64,000 nucleotides of DNA. Origin: Kineosphaera limosa NBRC 100340. GTDB lineage: Bacteria > Actinomycetota > Actinomycetes > Actinomycetales > Dermatophilaceae. Each line of letters begins with the position of its first letter. The stretch's first letter is position 1. The stretch is from positions 35,163-99,162 of the forward strand of contig NZ_BAHD01000018.1 in assembly GCF_000298215.1 (NCBI RefSeq). The letters run 5' to 3'. The translations under genes were made by a program, and so were the position numbers. Positions 55,216-64,000 of the stretch are shown here, piece by piece. The notes under the pieces are model-generated. The model saw only the letters and a list, made by a program, of their open reading frames with translations, ran no database searches and was not told the origin of the DNA.

Positions 55216-57549
55216 GTGAGCCTGAACATCCCCGTCCTCGACAACCGCGGCTACGACCAACTGGTCGCCGAGGTCAAGGCACGCATCGCGGTCCACACCC
55301 CGGAGTGGACCAACCTCAACGCCAGCGACCCCGGCATCACCCTGCTCGAGCTGTTCGCCTTCCTCACCGACAACCTGCTCTACCGCAGCAACCGGATCCC
55401 GGAGGCCAACCGCCTCAAGTTCCTGTCGATGCTGGGGATCGCCCTCCAGCCGCCCACACCCGGGCTCGGCCTGGTCACCGTCACCAACGCCAAGGGAGCG
55501 ATCGAGGCGGGCCCGGTGCTCCCGGCGGGGACCGAACTGCGGGCCGGTCAGGTCCCGTTCGCGACCGCCGTCGACCTGCCGCTGCTGCCCGTCACCGCAC
55601 AGGCCTACGTCAAGCGCCCGCACCAGCCGGACGCCGAGGCGCGCGAACGCTACCGGACCGTGTACGAGTCCTTCCTGGAGACCGACACCACCCAGTTGAC
55701 CTACTACGCGCCCCTGCGCCTGGAGGACCCCGCCACCGGCCGGCCGGACCCGGTCGTGGACCTGGCCGACGCCGAGCACGGCACCATCGACCGCTGCGTG
55801 TGGCTGGCCCTGCTGGCGCCGCCGAACGCCGACCGGGCGCAGGTCCGGGCCGCCATCGCCAACCAGGTGCTCTCGATCGGCGTGTACCCCGCCGCCCGGA
55901 TCGAGGGGCGTGCCCTCGTCACCCCGACCGTGGGCAGCGACGTGACCGATCCGGGGCTGTTCGTCGAGATCGCCGAGCCCGACCCGTCCGCGCAGGCCGG
56001 CGAGGGGTTCGGCCTCGGGCCGGCCAAGTACCGCCGGCTCGAGCTGAGCTACGCCGAACCCGTCCTGCAGGGGCCCGGCATCATCCAGGTGCGGCTGCCC
56101 GCGTACGAGAAGCTGCTGGTGTGGGCCTTCGACCCGGCCGAGGAGGGCGCCGGAGACTACCCGCCGCGGCTCGACGACCCCGAGGTCTCCAGCCGGCTCG
56201 TCTCCTGGCTCCGGCTCCGCTACCCCACCGAGTCCACCCCGGCCACGGGGTCCGGCGGCCCCGCCCCCGGCCCGGCCCCGGCGACGGCCACGGCCATCGA
56301 CGACGAGTGCTGCTGCGACGACGGCTTCCAGCAGCCAGGGACCGTCGCGCCCTCCACCCGGATCACCTGGGTCGGAGTGAACGCGGTGCGGGTCGCCCAG
56401 GCCGTCCGCGTCGCCGCGGAGCAACTCGGCCTCGGCACGGGCACGCCGTTCCAGGGGTTCACCCTGGCGAACCAGCCGGTCATCGTCGACGCAGAGCACC
56501 CCCTCGTCGTCGAGGTGCGCGACGACACCGGTCGCGACCCCGACACCTGGGTCGCCTGGCGGGAGATCGACGACCTCTTCGCCGCCCCCCGCGACGGGCA
56601 GTCGTTCAGCCTCGATCGCGCGTCCGGCCGGATCACCTTCGGCTCGGGCCTCGCGGGCGCACGCGTGCCACGCGGGGCCCTCGTCCGGGCCAGCTACTGG
56701 TACGGCGGGGGCCTGCAGGGCACCCAGCCGATCGGGGCGATCACCAAGGGCGCCACCCTGCCGGGCGGGTTCACGGTCACCAACCCGCTGCCGACGTGGG
56801 GGGCGGGCGCCGGCGAGTCGGCGGCCGACGGCGAGGCCGCCATCAGCAGTTGGCTGCGGCACCGCGACCGCCTGGTGACCGCCACCGACTTCGCCGACCT
56901 CACCCGCCGCACCCCCGGCGTCGACCTGGGCCGGGTCGAGGTGCTGCCCCTGTTCCACCCGCAGGCCGGACCCGAGGAAAGGGTGCCCGGCGTGGTGACG
57001 CTGCTGGTCGTGCCGCGGTCGGACCCGCTCAACCAGCAGTCCCCCAGCCCGGACCGGTTGTTCCTCAACGCCGTCTGCGGCTGGCTGGAGCCCCGCCGCC
57101 TGATCACGACCGAACTGCATGTCCGCGGCCCGGAGTACGTGCGTGTCTGGGTGTCGGTCGGCATCGTGCCCGTCCCCGGCCAGGTGCCGACCGTGGTGGA
57201 GCAGGCGGTGGCCACCGCGGTGCGCACCTTCCTCAGCCCGCTCACCGGAGGCCTCGACGGCACCGGGTGGCCCCTCGGGCTGACCCTGCGCACCCAGGAC
57301 GTGGAGGCGGTCGCGACCCGGGTCCCCGGGGTGCGGTACGTGCACTCGGTGCTGATGACGGCCGCCCTGCCCAGCCCGGGCGGCGCCGCGGTGGTCGTCT
57401 CGCCGTTGTCCACGGTCGCCATGACCGGGCTGCAACTCCCGGACGCGACCGTCCTGGTCGGCACCGGTGAGGCCCAGGACCCGCGGGCCCAGGCGCAGCC
57501 CGTCCCGCTCACCCTCGTCTCGGTGCCGGTCGTGCCGGCCACGTGCTGA
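55216..57549 (+). CDS. gp6/J-like baseplate assembly protein
   Basis: The 777-residue protein begins with a GTG after GAGGAGG. It has DPGITLLELFAFLTDNLLYR, the putative-baseplate-assembly/Pvc11-like opening. An inserted domain (about 90-400) follows, then SGRITFGSGLAGARVPRGAL, RDRLVTATDFADLTRRTPGV and VPGVVTLLVVPRS. It is the main wedge component holding the baseplate ring. The Ala/Pro/Gly segment near 340-360 includes a CCCD cysteine cluster of unknown use. Confidence 0.9.
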   Translation: MSLNIPVLDNRGYDQLVAEVKARIAVHTPEWTNLNASDPGITLLELFAFLTDNLLYRSNRIPEANRLKFLSMLGIALQPPTPGLGLVTVTNAKGAIEAGPVLPAGTELRAGQVPFATAVDLPLLPVTAQAYVKRPHQPDAEARERYRTVYESFLETDTTQLTYYAPLRLEDPATGRPDPVVDLADAEHGTIDRCVWLALLAPPNADRAQVRAAIANQVLSIGVYPAARIEGRALVTPTVGSDVTDPGLFVEIAEPDPSAQAGEGFGLGPAKYRRLELSYAEPVLQGPGIIQVRLPAYEKLLVWAFDPAEEGAGDYPPRLDDPEVSSRLVSWLRLRYPTESTPATGSGGPAPGPAPATATAIDDECCCDDGFQQPGTVAPSTRITWVGVNAVRVAQAVRVAAEQLGLGTGTPFQGFTLANQPVIVDAEHPLVVEVRDDTGRDPDTWVAWREIDDLFAAPRDGQSFSLDRASGRITFGSGLAGARVPRGALVRASYWYGGGLQGTQPIGAITKGATLPGGFTVTNPLPTWGAGAGESAADGEAAISSWLRHRDRLVTATDFADLTRRTPGVDLGRVEVLPLFHPQAGPEERVPGVVTLLVVPRSDPLNQQSPSPDRLFLNAVCGWLEPRRLITTELHVRGPEYVRVWVSVGIVPVPGQVPTVVEQAVATAVRTFLSPLTGGLDGTGWPLGLTLRTQDVEAVATRVPGVRYVHSVLMTAALPSPGGAAVVVSPLSTVAMTGLQLPDATVLVGTGEAQDPRAQAQPVPLTLVSVPVVPATC

Positions 57550-57559
57550 GGAGGCCACC

Positions 57560-59971
57560 ATGGACGTCCAGGGATCCGAGTTCCACCTGCTGCACGGGCC
57601 GATGGACTGGGGCGCGTGCCTCGACACCGTCCACGACCTCCCGCTGCGCGACGTCGGCGCGATCGGGCCGTCGCCGGAACTCTCCCTGCCCGACAGCGCC
57701 TGGGAGTACGACGCGCGACGCGACTGGCTGCGGCTGCGGCGCGACACGGCCCGCTTCCAGCCTGCGCTGCGCACCCTGCCGATGACCGCGGAAGCCCGCC
57801 GGGGCGCCGGGCGCGACCGCTACGGGGCGTGGTACTGGATCGGCCCGGACCGGCGGACCATCCACCACCGGGAAGTCGGAGCCGCGGCGTCCGCACCCTG
57901 GTGGACGATCGACGAGTTGCACGCCCACTGCGGCTGCCGTGCCCCCGCCGGTGCCCGGTTCGGCAGCGTGGTCACCTGCCCGGTGGACCCGGCGGTGCTG
58001 GTGGGCCTCGCCGTCACGACCACGCATCACCTCGTGGTCGGCTATGACGGGCCGGCCGGCGCCGGGTTGTTCGCCTTCGACCTGCATGCCGGCGGGGGAC
58101 CCGAGCGGATCACCTTCGGGGCCGCCCCGTTCGCTCCGTGGGATCTGGCCGACACCGCCGAGGGCGGGGTGCTCGTCCTGGACCGTGACCACGGCACCTA
58201 CTGGCACCTCGACCGGAACCTGCGCGTGGCCGGCGAGGAGAACACCCGGCCCGGCACCTTCGCCGACCTCGACGCCGAGGGCACGGTCACGACCCGGGCG
58301 TACCGGACCCAGCCCAGCACCCCCGGCTGGGCGCTGCGGGGCGGCGACGGCACCCCGCTGCGGCCGGTCAGCATCGAGCCCGGTCCGCCGGGCACCGTGC
58401 TGGTGCTGGAGTCCGACGCCGACCCCGGCTACTCGACGGTGCACTGCTTCGCCCGGGAGACGCTGGTGTGGTCGCGTCCGCTGCGCGACATCATCGAGGT
58501 GATCGACAGCGACGACCCCACCCACACACCACGCCGGATCTCGCTGCTCGCCCACGACTTCGCCTACCTGCCCGCCGGCAGCGCCCGCCCGCTGGAGAAC
58601 CCCCTGCTGTACCTCGCCGACGCCCAGGGTGACCAGGTGGTGGCCTTCACCCTCGACCCCGGCACGGGCGCGGTCGTGGCGCAGGACGACTTCCTGCCGC
58701 TGCGCCGGTGGGCGGGCCGTGCGCTGGTCCGCGCTGCCGGGTCGCTGTGGTACGACTTCGGCGAGCGGTGGATCGAGGTCGGGGTGTTCACCGAGTGCCG
58801 GTTCGCCGGCACCGCCACCCTGGTCACTCCGCCGCCGGTGGGCGACCTGCCCGGCGAGCCGTTCGACTCCCGACTGCCCGCGTGCGTGTGGCACCGCCTG
58901 CTGCTGGACGCGCTGGTCCCGTCCGGCACCTCGATCCTGGTCGAGGCCCGGGCCGCCGACGAGGTCGACGTGCTCCCCGCCCAGCCCTGGGTGACCCAAC
59001 CGGCCCCGCTCCGGCGCGGCGGAGGTTCGGAGCTGCCCTGGGCCGACCCCTGGCGTGACCAGCGGGATCCGCGCGACCCGGCCGCACCGCTCCCGGACGG
59101 GCTGGGCACGCTCGAACTGCTGTTCCAGGACGTCGTGGGTCGCTACCTGCAGCTGCGGGTCACGCTGAGCGGCTGCGGACGCGCGTCCGCAGCGATCCGG
59201 TCGCTTCGCGCCTGGTTCCCGCGGTTCTCCTACGTGCAGCACTACCTGCCCGCCGTCTACGCCGAACACGACCTCGGCGCCCGGTTCCTGGAGCGGATGC
59301 TGGCCAACCCGGAAGGGGTGCTGACCGTGCTGGAGGAGAAGATCGAGCACACCCACCTGCTGCTGGACGCGCGGACGGCCCGGGACGTCGACCTGGACTG
59401 GCTGGGCCGGTGGTTCGCGTTGCTCCTCGACCCCGCCTGGCCCGTGGACCGGCGGCGCTTCCTGATCGAGCACGTCGACGCCTTCCACCGCCGCCGCGGC
59501 ACGCCCGCCGGGCTGGTGGGCATGCTGCGCGTCCTGTTCGACCCCGCGGTGAGCGAGCGCGGCGTCTTCCGGCTCCACGGGGTGCCGGCCACGCGCTCCC
59601 GCATCCGGTTGGTCGAACGGTTCCTCACCCGCGGCCCGGGCCTGGACCGCGTCCGCCAGAACGCCCACCGGTTCGTCCTCCAGGTGCCGCGCTGCCTGGA
59701 GCAGGACAAGGTGGAGTTGGCCCGGCGCATCGTCGAGCAGGGCAAGCCCGCGCACGCCGAGTACACCCTGGAGGTGTACGACAGCACGTTCATGGTGGAC
59801 GCCGCCCGGCTCGGGCTGGACACGGAACTGGGCGACAGCTGGCGGTTCACGCCGATCGTGCTCGACCTCACGCTCGTGGCCGCCGGCCACCTCAGCGCCA
59901 CCTGGCCCTTCGACGTCACCGACCGGATGGTCACCGGCCGCGACCGCCTCCCCGACGGGCCACCCCTGTGA
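57560..59971 (+). CDS. Tail-protein-I-like CIS wedge with propeller-like extension
   Basis: The 803-residue protein has the phage-tail-I region at about 555-690: YVQHYLPAVYAEHDLGARFL, LEEKIEHTHLLLDARTARDV, and RRFLIEHVDAFHRRRGTPAG. The first 500 residues are beta-rich with recurrent W/D motifs (for example LVVGYDGPAGAGLFAFD, GGVLVLDRDHGTYWHLDRNL, LVWSRPLRDIIEVID), perhaps a beta-propeller. Tail-I proteins are gp7/Pvc12-like wedges. A sugar- or receptor-binding role for the propeller is inferred. Confidence 0.82.
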   Translation: MDVQGSEFHLLHGPMDWGACLDTVHDLPLRDVGAIGPSPELSLPDSAWEYDARRDWLRLRRDTARFQPALRTLPMTAEARRGAGRDRYGAWYWIGPDRRTIHHREVGAAASAPWWTIDELHAHCGCRAPAGARFGSVVTCPVDPAVLVGLAVTTTHHLVVGYDGPAGAGLFAFDLHAGGGPERITFGAAPFAPWDLADTAEGGVLVLDRDHGTYWHLDRNLRVAGEENTRPGTFADLDAEGTVTTRAYRTQPSTPGWALRGGDGTPLRPVSIEPGPPGTVLVLESDADPGYSTVHCFARETLVWSRPLRDIIEVIDSDDPTHTPRRISLLAHDFAYLPAGSARPLENPLLYLADAQGDQVVAFTLDPGTGAVVAQDDFLPLRRWAGRALVRAAGSLWYDFGERWIEVGVFTECRFAGTATLVTPPPVGDLPGEPFDSRLPACVWHRLLLDALVPSGTSILVEARAADEVDVLPAQPWVTQPAPLRRGGGSELPWADPWRDQRDPRDPAAPLPDGLGTLELLFQDVVGRYLQLRVTLSGCGRASAAIRSLRAWFPRFSYVQHYLPAVYAEHDLGARFLERMLANPEGVLTVLEEKIEHTHLLLDARTARDVDLDWLGRWFALLLDPAWPVDRRRFLIEHVDAFHRRRGTPAGLVGMLRVLFDPAVSERGVFRLHGVPATRSRIRLVERFLTRGPGLDRVRQNAHRFVLQVPRCLEQDKVELARRIVEQGKPAHAEYTLEVYDSTFMVDAARLGLDTELGDSWRFTPIVLDLTLVAAGHLSATWPFDVTDRMVTGRDRLPDGPPL

Positions 59972-60020
59972 CCCGCCCCGAGACGCCACGCATTCGCCAC
60001 TCCAGGGAAGAGGACCAGCG

Positions 60021-62273
60021 ATGACCCAGACCTGCATCTCCACCGGCACGGTGACGTCCGGCCCGGACCAGCGCGTCAACTACGCCCACGGCATGGTGCT
60101 GGGCGTCGACGACGTCGTGACCGAGCAGAACTACTGGTTGTACCACCGCTACCTCGCCCAGCGCGGCCTGGCGGGCCTGGGGACGGTCTACGGGCTGCAG
60201 GTGACCGCCGGCCGACCCGCCGGCGCCGAGAGCGACGTCGAGGTCACGGTGAGCCCCGGCCTGCTGGTCGACCAGTTCGGCCGTGACGCGGTCATCCGCT
60301 GCCCCCAGTGCGCGCGGCTGGGCCAGTGGCTGGCCGCCCGTGAACTCGCCGAGCCGGGCACGGTCGCCAGCCGCCTCTCCGACGGGAGGCTCACCGTGTA
60401 CGTCGTCGCGCGCTACGAGCAGGTCCTCGACACCCTGGTGCCGTTGCCCGGCTCGCCGTGCAGCAGCAGTGACGAGCTGATGACGCCCTCCCGCATCCGG
60501 GATTGCTGGGAGGTCGACCTGACCTTCGACCGGCCGCCCATGCCGCGGTGGGACACCGACCGCCGACTCGCCCGCCTGCTGGCGCGGGTCGACGCGGTCG
60601 CCGGGCTGCCGGAGGGCGACTCCGAGGAGCCTGACCTGCTGGTCGCCCTGCTCGGCCTGCTCGACTCGGCCGGCGACGGGCCCGACGACCTGTGGCCGTC
60701 CGGCGCCAGCCGGTTCCGGATCCCCGCCGAGGCGGCCCCCGACGTGCTCGACCGGCTGTTCGTCCAGTGGGTCACCAGGGTGCGCCCTGCGCTGCTGCCC
60801 GACCTGACGACCCCGCCCGGGGTGGTGACACCGAGCGAGCCGACCCCCGTGCCGGAGATCCTGCTGTCGACCCTCACCTTCACGCCCGCGAACCCGTTCG
60901 ACGTGGCGTCCCCGCAGGTCGAGGAGTTCGAGGCGCCGGACGACACCGGACGTCCGTACCTGCTGCACGGCCAGCTCGTGCAGCTGCTGGGGTCGCGGGC
61001 GCATCCGCTGGTCCGGCCGCTGGAGTTCGCGCACCTCTCGCCGGAGGTGGACGCCGGCGGCACGCTGACCGGGGTGAGCGCGTGGTTCACCAGCGGCGAG
61101 GACGTGCGCCTGCCGGATTCCCTCACGGTGACGCTGTCCGACGGCACGTCGGCGTCCTACTGGGCCGCCCCCGTCGGCGCGGGCCCCTTCGACGAGCGGT
61201 GGCGGCTGTCGGTGCCCCCCGACGCCGCCGGGCTCACGGTCGCCGACGGCGAACTCCTGAGGGTCACCTTCCCCGGGGACGACACCCTGGTCGGGCGAGA
61301 CGACGACCACCGAACGCTCGCCGAGGCCGTCGAGGCGGGCCTCGTGCTGGTCGACGCCCGCCTCGACGGCGACGTGGACGCCTACGCCACGGCCTGGATC
61401 GACGACGCCGCCGCCGGGCAGCCGCAGGAGTTCGCCCAGCTCTCCGCCACGGTCACCGCGGACGGCCGCCTGACCGCCATCCGGGCCTGGTTCACCGCCG
61501 AGGGAGCCTCGCCGGTCGCGCTCCCGGACCGCGTGGCCGTCCACCTGGACGACGGCACCCGCCGCGAGTATCGCGCCGCCCCGGAGGGCGGGGGGCGGTT
61601 CGGCGACCGCTGGCGCCTGGTCCCGGTCACCCCGACCACGCACTTGACGGTGCGCGACGGCCAGATGCTGCGGGTCCGCTTCCCCGGAGGGGAGACCGTG
61701 GTCCAGTCGGACGGGGGCGACCGCAGGTTGGCGGAGGTGGTCGCGTCCGGGTCGCCCGTGCTGCTCAACGCCACGGCCGAGGGCGACGTGGACGCCTACG
61801 CCGTGGCCCTCATCGACGACGTGGGCGCCGCCCCGGCGGCGCAGCAGGCCACCGTCGAGTTCGCCACCCTCACCCCGTCCGTCCAGGACCGGAAGCTGCC
61901 CGTGATCGAGGTCTGGTTCCACCCGCAACCGCGGGGGGCGGTCGAGGACGTGCTGCTGGTCCGGGACCAGGACGTCGGCATCAAGATCTTCGAGGAGCCG
62001 ACCGGCGCGCCGCTGAACATCGTCGAGGTGCAGCGGCACCCGACCTACCCCAACGTGTGGACGATCGTGGGCGAGCGGACGGAGCTGTCGGAGCCCCCGT
62101 GGCCGGCCTACCTCCGGCTGCTGTTTCCGGTCGACGACATCAAGGTCGAGGTGCGGGGCCAGGAAACGACCCTGGGCCAGTGGATCGATGAGGCGGGGAT
62201 CCTGTTCCTGGGATGGGACCCGGCCGAGCGTCTCGTGACGTGTTTCAGCCGGCACACGATCGAACGGGGGTGA
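60021..62273 (+). CDS. Unknown CIS protein with three internal repeats
   Basis: The 750-residue protein has an N-terminal domain (about 15-130) with YAHGMVLGVDDVVTEQNYWL, GTVYGLQVTAG and VSPGLLVDQFGRDAVI. From about 335 the same approximately 135-residue module repeats at 335, 470 and 613, each starting E-F-A-x-L-(S/T) with a WFxx motif and, in the first two, LTV(A/R)DG.LLRV.FPG. No fibre or enzyme motif is known. Its N-terminus resembles that of the next gene. It may form the outer baseplate or a receptor-binding part; this is inferred. Confidence 0.7.
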   Translation: MTQTCISTGTVTSGPDQRVNYAHGMVLGVDDVVTEQNYWLYHRYLAQRGLAGLGTVYGLQVTAGRPAGAESDVEVTVSPGLLVDQFGRDAVIRCPQCARLGQWLAARELAEPGTVASRLSDGRLTVYVVARYEQVLDTLVPLPGSPCSSSDELMTPSRIRDCWEVDLTFDRPPMPRWDTDRRLARLLARVDAVAGLPEGDSEEPDLLVALLGLLDSAGDGPDDLWPSGASRFRIPAEAAPDVLDRLFVQWVTRVRPALLPDLTTPPGVVTPSEPTPVPEILLSTLTFTPANPFDVASPQVEEFEAPDDTGRPYLLHGQLVQLLGSRAHPLVRPLEFAHLSPEVDAGGTLTGVSAWFTSGEDVRLPDSLTVTLSDGTSASYWAAPVGAGPFDERWRLSVPPDAAGLTVADGELLRVTFPGDDTLVGRDDDHRTLAEAVEAGLVLVDARLDGDVDAYATAWIDDAAAGQPQEFAQLSATVTADGRLTAIRAWFTAEGASPVALPDRVAVHLDDGTRREYRAAPEGGGRFGDRWRLVPVTPTTHLTVRDGQMLRVRFPGGETVVQSDGGDRRLAEVVASGSPVLLNATAEGDVDAYAVALIDDVGAAPAAQQATVEFATLTPSVQDRKLPVIEVWFHPQPRGAVEDVLLVRDQDVGIKIFEEPTGAPLNIVEVQRHPTYPNVWTIVGERTELSEPPWPAYLRLLFPVDDIKVEVRGQETTLGQWIDEAGILFLGWDPAERLVTCFSRHTIERG

Positions 62274-62277
62274 CCCG

Positions 62278-63840
62278 GTGACCGCGTTCAACCTGCAGAG
62301 CCACTTCCCGGAGACCACGAGTCCGGGCACCACCGCCGGCCTGCGGTGGCCGAGCTACCGCACCGGACGCGTCCTCACCGCGACCGACCTGACGGCCGAC
62401 CAGGATGCGGCGCGCGAGCGTGACCGGCTTCTGGGTCGCGCCGCCGGGCACGGCATCATCACGGGGTTGCGGGTGTCCACCGGCGCCGGGGCTGCGGCCG
62501 GAGCGCCGCAAGGCAGTGGCGGCAACACCCTCACCGTCGCCCCCGGCGCCGGCATCACGAGGTCCGGGCGGCCGGTCACCCTCGGTGCCGAGACCACCCT
62601 CCCGCTGCTCGGCGTGCTGGAGGCGCCCACCGCGCCCGACCTGACAGGTTTCCACTGCTGCGGCTCGGCGCCGTCGCCGACCGCGGCCTCGCCGTTGCAG
62701 GCGGGCGCCCACCTCATCGCGGTGCGGCCGGCCGAACGTACCGAGGGCGGCAAGTGCGCCGGCCAGTGGACGGTCGCGGGACTGGAGTTCCGCGCGATCG
62801 CGCTTCCCGCACTGACGCAGGTGGGCGGCCGGGAGGTCACGGCGGCGAACCGCCGCAACATGCTGGCGATGTGGTGCGCGGCGGCGGACTCCGACCTGGG
62901 CACCCCCGGTTGGGGCGGGCTGCCCGCAGGCCTGTTCGACCCCTACGTCCCGACCGGTCTCGCGACCCTGACCGACCTGACCACCGACGACCTGCCGCTG
63001 GCGGTGTTCTGGTGGGACGGGCTGTCCGTCGCCGACCTCGACCTGTGGTCGGCGCGCCGGCGGATCGTCCACCCCGAACCGGCCGGGGGGAACACCGGAA
63101 CGCTGACCGGTGACGAGCGCATCGCGGCAGGGCAGGCCCGGTTCCACCAGTTCACGGAGCAGACCAACCAGTTGTGGAAGGAGAACAGGGCGTCCGACGC
63201 GGTGGCGAGCGAGTTGTTCGGCCTGCTCCCGCCGGCCGGCTTCCTGCCGGTCGCCCGCGATCTCGTCGCGAGCTTCGGCGAGGGACTGGCTGCGCTCCAC
63301 GAGAGGCTGCTCCGCCTCGACGGCGACCGGTCGGCCGCGCTGCTTGTCGCGATCCCGCTGCTCCAGCGGCTGCTCCTCCGCCTGGACTCGTTGCAGGGTG
63401 GGATCCCGTCGGGGTTCAAGCCGGAGCAGTTCTTCGGGCGACTGGCCCGCTTCGGTGGGCTCATCGACTGGGACGTCGCCGAGTCGATGCTCCGCGACTC
63501 CTGGCACCGGCGTCCCGTGCCCACCGTGGCGCCGTGGGGCGAGGACGAAGAGGGAAACCCCGTGCGGGAGCGGTTGCACACCAGCGACCGTGCCCCGCAA
63601 CAGCTCGGGCGTCCGTTCGTGTACTACGTCGTGCACCAGCAGGTGTTCCCCCGGACCCTCCTCCAGCTCGACGACCTGGCCGGACTCGCGGGCCTCCCCG
63701 ACCTGGGTGCGGTGCCGAGCAGCCAGCTGTACGTGTTCTTCGTCGCCAGTTGGGGCCTGGGCCGGGAGACGACCTACCCGGTCAGGCCGCTGATGGAGGA
63801 GCTGCTGCTCGCGCTGGCCGAGGAGGAGGGCAAGCAGTGA
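62278..63840 (+). CDS. Unknown CIS protein sharing the preceding N-terminal domain
   Basis: The 520-residue protein (GTG start) has the N-terminal pattern YRTGRVLTATDLTADQDAAR, GHGIITGLRVSTG and LTVAPGAGITRSGRPVTL, matching the preceding protein. A cysteine-bearing segment (FHCCGSA) and a helical region about 270-420 follow (LHERLLRLDGDRSAALLVAI). The end is a FVYYVVHQQVFPRTLLQLDD segment. The stop overlaps the next GTG. Function is unknown. Confidence 0.7.
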   Translation: MTAFNLQSHFPETTSPGTTAGLRWPSYRTGRVLTATDLTADQDAARERDRLLGRAAGHGIITGLRVSTGAGAAAGAPQGSGGNTLTVAPGAGITRSGRPVTLGAETTLPLLGVLEAPTAPDLTGFHCCGSAPSPTAASPLQAGAHLIAVRPAERTEGGKCAGQWTVAGLEFRAIALPALTQVGGREVTAANRRNMLAMWCAAADSDLGTPGWGGLPAGLFDPYVPTGLATLTDLTTDDLPLAVFWWDGLSVADLDLWSARRRIVHPEPAGGNTGTLTGDERIAAGQARFHQFTEQTNQLWKENRASDAVASELFGLLPPAGFLPVARDLVASFGEGLAALHERLLRLDGDRSAALLVAIPLLQRLLLRLDSLQGGIPSGFKPEQFFGRLARFGGLIDWDVAESMLRDSWHRRPVPTVAPWGEDEEGNPVRERLHTSDRAPQQLGRPFVYYVVHQQVFPRTLLQLDDLAGLAGLPDLGAVPSSQLYVFFVASWGLGRETTYPVRPLMEELLLALAEEEGKQ

Positions 63841-64000
63841 CCGACCTCGTGGTCGAGCGCCTCCGCGCCGCCGCGCCGCCCGGCGTGGCGAGGGCCGCCG
63901 CCGAGACCCTGCTGCATCCCGCGCTCGACCTCGCGCGGGATCGGCGCGTGCTGATCGTGCGCCGGCTGCGGGTGGATCCGTCCGACCCGGACGCGGCCCG
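63837..64000 (+). CDS. Start of a further CIS gene, cut by the window edge
   Basis: A GTG overlapping the previous stop (GTGA) opens VTDLVVERLRAAAPPGVARA, then AETLLHPALDLARDRRVLIV. About 54 codons are visible. The helical start gives no family. The co-oriented coupling implies that the operon goes on. Confidence 0.6.
   Translation, partial: MTDLVVERLRAAAPPGVARAAAETLLHPALDLARDRRVLIVRRLRVDPSDPDAA

Noticed and set aside
57509..60079. 856-codon minus frame opposite the tail-I gene
   Set aside because: Antisense shadow of a confirmed CIS gene; low-complexity Arg/Gly/Pro composition.

Overview
The window is GC-rich, densely packed bacterial DNA. Actinobacterial hallmarks point to a Micrococcales- or Propionibacteriales-like actinobacterium, but the sequence alone does not fix the genus: an rsmI/pmt divergent pair, a sdhC-sdhA-sdhB operon with a single b558-type cytochrome subunit, a TACCC-N5-GGGTA copper operator, a SCO6880-type conjugation protein, and an actinobacterial-style contractile injection system.

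Region 1 (1-18.4 kb) is mostly chromosomal housekeeping. It holds toxin-antitoxin remnants, a serine/threonine dehydratase, a nucleotidyltransferase-HEPN-like pair, a membrane hydrolase, a LysE exporter overlapping glmS, aroQ, the succinate dehydrogenase operon with a 59-bp tandem duplication at the sdhA-sdhB junction, rsmI, a protein O-mannosyltransferase, a PH-domain membrane protein, and a copper module (operator, CopZ remnant, YdhK-type lipoprotein, CopB-type ATPase).

Region 2 (about 18.5-29.1 kb) is an integrative, probably mobilizable element. It carries a HTH protein, a small membrane protein, an accessory DprA, a zinc-hook AAA ATPase split by a one-base frameshift, a MobF relaxase-helicase whose tail is also frameshifted, and a large serine recombinase whose 3' end runs into a tRNA-Met(CAT) gene.

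Region 3 (29.1-37.7 kb) holds the remains of a sugar-acid/sugar-alcohol catabolic cluster (dehydrogenase, aldolase, 5'-truncated FGGY kinase), a decayed helicase, an SDR-like protein, a frameshifted HTH gene, a DEDDh exonuclease-BRCT protein with an unknown overlapping partner, and rtcB.

Region 4 (37.9-43.3 kb) is a graveyard of mobile DNA. It starts with the 3' end of a tRNA-Asn gene (an attachment-site scar), then pieces of a conjugative element (SCO6880/PrgI-type and a TrbL-like tail), then IS3, IS256 and ISL3 fragments. A low-GC gene encoding an aegerolysin-like domain plus three cysteine repeats sits among them.

Region 5 (43.5 kb to the right edge) is one long co-oriented, translationally coupled operon for an extracellular/cytoplasmic contractile injection system: DUF4255 cap-like protein, a carboxypeptidase-regulatory-like protein, sheath, tube, second sheath, second tube, CIS-tube/LysM protein, a tiny DUF5908 protein, gp27-like hub, gp5-like spike, a membrane-anchored protein of unknown function, gp25 wedge, gp6/J-like baseplate protein, a tail-I protein with a large N-terminal extension, two related proteins sharing an unknown N-terminal domain, and the start of another gene. 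No AAA+ ATPase, tape measure or tail fibre was seen before the edge. The best candidates for something new are the membrane-anchored CIS protein, the shared-domain pair with its threefold repeat, and the adjacent aegerolysin-zinc-repeat protein as possible cargo.
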